From: CAWATG01 sp963785035
Lineage (GTDB): Bacteria; Actinomycetota; Acidimicrobiia; IMCC26256; CAWATG01
Length of the DNA stretch: 64,000 nucleotides
Direction of reading: 5' to 3'
Assembly (NCBI GenBank): GCA_963785035.1
Contig: CAWATG010000005.1
Coordinates: 558,001-622,000, forward strand
Of this stretch, positions 62,990-64,000 are shown one piece after another. Each line of letters begins with the position of its first letter. The stretch's first letter is position 1. The position numbers and the translations under genes are program-made. A model generated the notes under the pieces. The model was not told where the DNA came from and ran no database searches. It worked only from the letters and a program-made list of their open reading frames with translations.

Positions 62990-64000
62990 TCAGGCCGTCG
63001 ACGCCGGCGCCGTCCCGGCAGCCTCGTGGATGGGCGTCTCCTCGACGACCAAGGGGAGCAGGTTGAGGAGAACCTCCTCACGCGCCGCGTACCCGCCGTC
63101 GCGTTCGACGAGCAGATCAAGTGAGAGCAATTCGTTGAGGTCGCGAGCCAACGTCTTCGACCCACAGGTCGAGTAGGCGGCCGCGAGATCGGGCGTCAGG
63201 CGGGGCAGGTCGCGTTTGGCGACGACCCCCCGCCCAAGGAGGGTGTTCGCTATAAGGCTTCGGCGCTGGCGCATCTCGACGTCACGACCGGTGACCTGAT
63301 CGGCGACGTGCTCGTTCCAGGTCAACCGAACTTGGCGGTCGTAGACGAACTGGAGCTGGTCGGCCAGGCCGGTGACGAAACCCTCGGCGCAGTACTGGAG
63401 GAACGGTCCGACGTCGCCACCGGACTCGCTCGCGTAGCGGAGCTGTCGGTAGTACTCGTCGCGGGTGTCGTTGCAGTGGTTGGAGATCAAGTGCGCGGCC
63501 GACGTGGGCACGCCCGAGGTCACCAGCACTAGATACTCGCACAACCGTGCCGTGCGACCGTTGCCGTCGCCGAAGGGATGGATCCAGGCGAGGTACAGGT
63601 GAGCCAACGACGCCCGGACGACGGCAACAGGCAGACGCATCGGTCCCTCGCCGGCAAAGGCCGGACCGTTGAGCCAGTCACACATCTTCACGAGCAGCTC
63701 TTCGCACTCTTCGAAGTTGGGGGCCCGATACGGCCCGACGACGATGGACTCCTTGCGGAGCACGCCGGGGACGACATGGTCATCGAGGTCGTCCAGTCCC
63801 TCGAGCACAGTCCGGTTGAAGTCTGCGATCAGTGCTGGCGTGAGCACCGGCGGTCTGCCCGCGCCGATCTCGGCGAGCACCCAGTTGTAGGCCCGGACGA
63901 CGTTCTCGACCTCGCGCACCTGGTAGTCGGACGAGGGCGGGATCAGGCGCTTCTCGATGATGGCCCGCACCGTGTCTTCCGAAAGCGTGTTGCCCTCGAT
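62990..64000 (-). CDS. Fic-family protein, 5' end beyond window
   Basis: The frame is open to the right edge and the first visible residues IEGNTLSEDTV fit the inhibitory (S/T)xxxEGN motif, so little is missing. The active site is HPFGDGNGRTAR, intact for AMP transfer. The C-terminal 120 residues include a helix-turn-helix-like segment (VVAKRDLPRLTPDLAAAYST, LNELLSLDLLVERDGGY). It belongs to a different Fic subgroup from its neighbour, about 315 bases away on the same strand, so the two are not a recent duplication. The 62745-62989 gap holds nothing I recognise. Confidence 0.9.
   Translation of the reverse strand: MEGNTLSEDTVRAIIEKRLIPPSSDYQVREVENVVRAYNWVLAEIGAGRPPVLTPALIADFNRTVLEGLDDLDDHVVPGVLRKESIVVGPYRAPNFEECEELLVKMCDWLNGPAFAGEGPMRLPVAVVRASLAHLYLAWIHPFGDGNGRTARLCEYLVLVTSGVPTSAAHLISNHCNDTRDEYYRQLRYASESGGDVGPFLQYCAEGFVTGLADQLQFVYDRQVRLTWNEHVADQVTGRDVEMRQRRSLIANTLLGRGVVAKRDLPRLTPDLAAAYSTCGSKTLARDLNELLSLDLLVERDGGYAAREEVLLNLLPLVVEETPIHEAAGTAPASTA

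Overview
The window looks like a chromosomal segment of a flagellated high-GC actinobacterium. Acidimicrobiia is my best guess, from gene content and style rather than any database match. Pointers to Actinobacteria are a bldC-type regulator, the dnaK-grpE-dnaJ-hspR-clpB order with a HAIR-like operator, and a GlnR-type box. No 16S gene is present to settle the lineage.

Layout: (1) 2-20857, a flagellar block read left to right: fliF (5' end missing), fliG, fliH, fliI, fliJ, an NlpC/P60 cell-wall hydrolase, fliK, flgD, flgE, flbD, motA, motB, fliL, fliM, fliN, fliO, fliP, fliQ, fliR, flhB, flhA, an flhF-like gene and a small membrane protein. (2) 20888-21464, tRNA-Lys, -Glu, -Asp and -Phe, then a strong hairpin and bldC. 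(3) 22345-33757, almost all of de novo purine synthesis on the minus strand (purA-D-B-C-S-Q, then L-F-M), with one small unknown gene on the plus strand between purL and purQ. (4) 33915-40700, the HspR heat-shock operon dnaK-grpE-dnaJ-hspR-clpB. (5) 40814-44638, a cyclic-nucleotide-domain protein, a membrane Fe-S oxidoreductase, gpx and dcd. (6) 44706-54518, a compact urea-use island: urease ureAB-C-F-G-D plus the urea ABC transporter urtABCDE. (7) 54519-61310, a patchwork of repeated DNA: a third piece of the dcd 5' region, tRNA-Gly, an integrase remnant, an AbiEi/AbiEii toxin-antitoxin pair, a second and partly broken gpx-dcd copy, a lipoprotein, a DUF4389 membrane protein and a second tRNA-Gly. 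(8) 61484-64000, two Fic-family genes.

The most striking structure is the nested repeat system around the urea island. A 1.2-kb segment (end of the Fe-S gene, gpx, dcd) occurs at 43466-44662 and, about 2 percent diverged, at 56947-58145. An 82-bp piece with the dcd start and its upstream DNA brackets the ure-urt genes exactly (44624-44705 and 54519-54600). Two tRNA-Gly(CCC) genes, one beside an integrase remnant, bracket the next stretch. Together they suggest a recombinational hotspot that gained a urea-scavenging cassette and an AbiE system, possibly as one 13.5-kb unit that can be excised. A GlnR-like box upstream of urtA suggests the transporter answers to nitrogen status.

A caution runs through the annotation: at least a dozen single-base frameshifts interrupt otherwise well-conserved genes. 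Most are in the flagellar block (fliK, motB, fliM, fliP, flhB, flhA, flhF-like), with one each in purD, clpB and both gpx copies. None interrupts the ten ure/urt genes. Essential genes such as purD are hit, so some are probably sequence errors. The uneven distribution means real decay of motility genes cannot be excluded.
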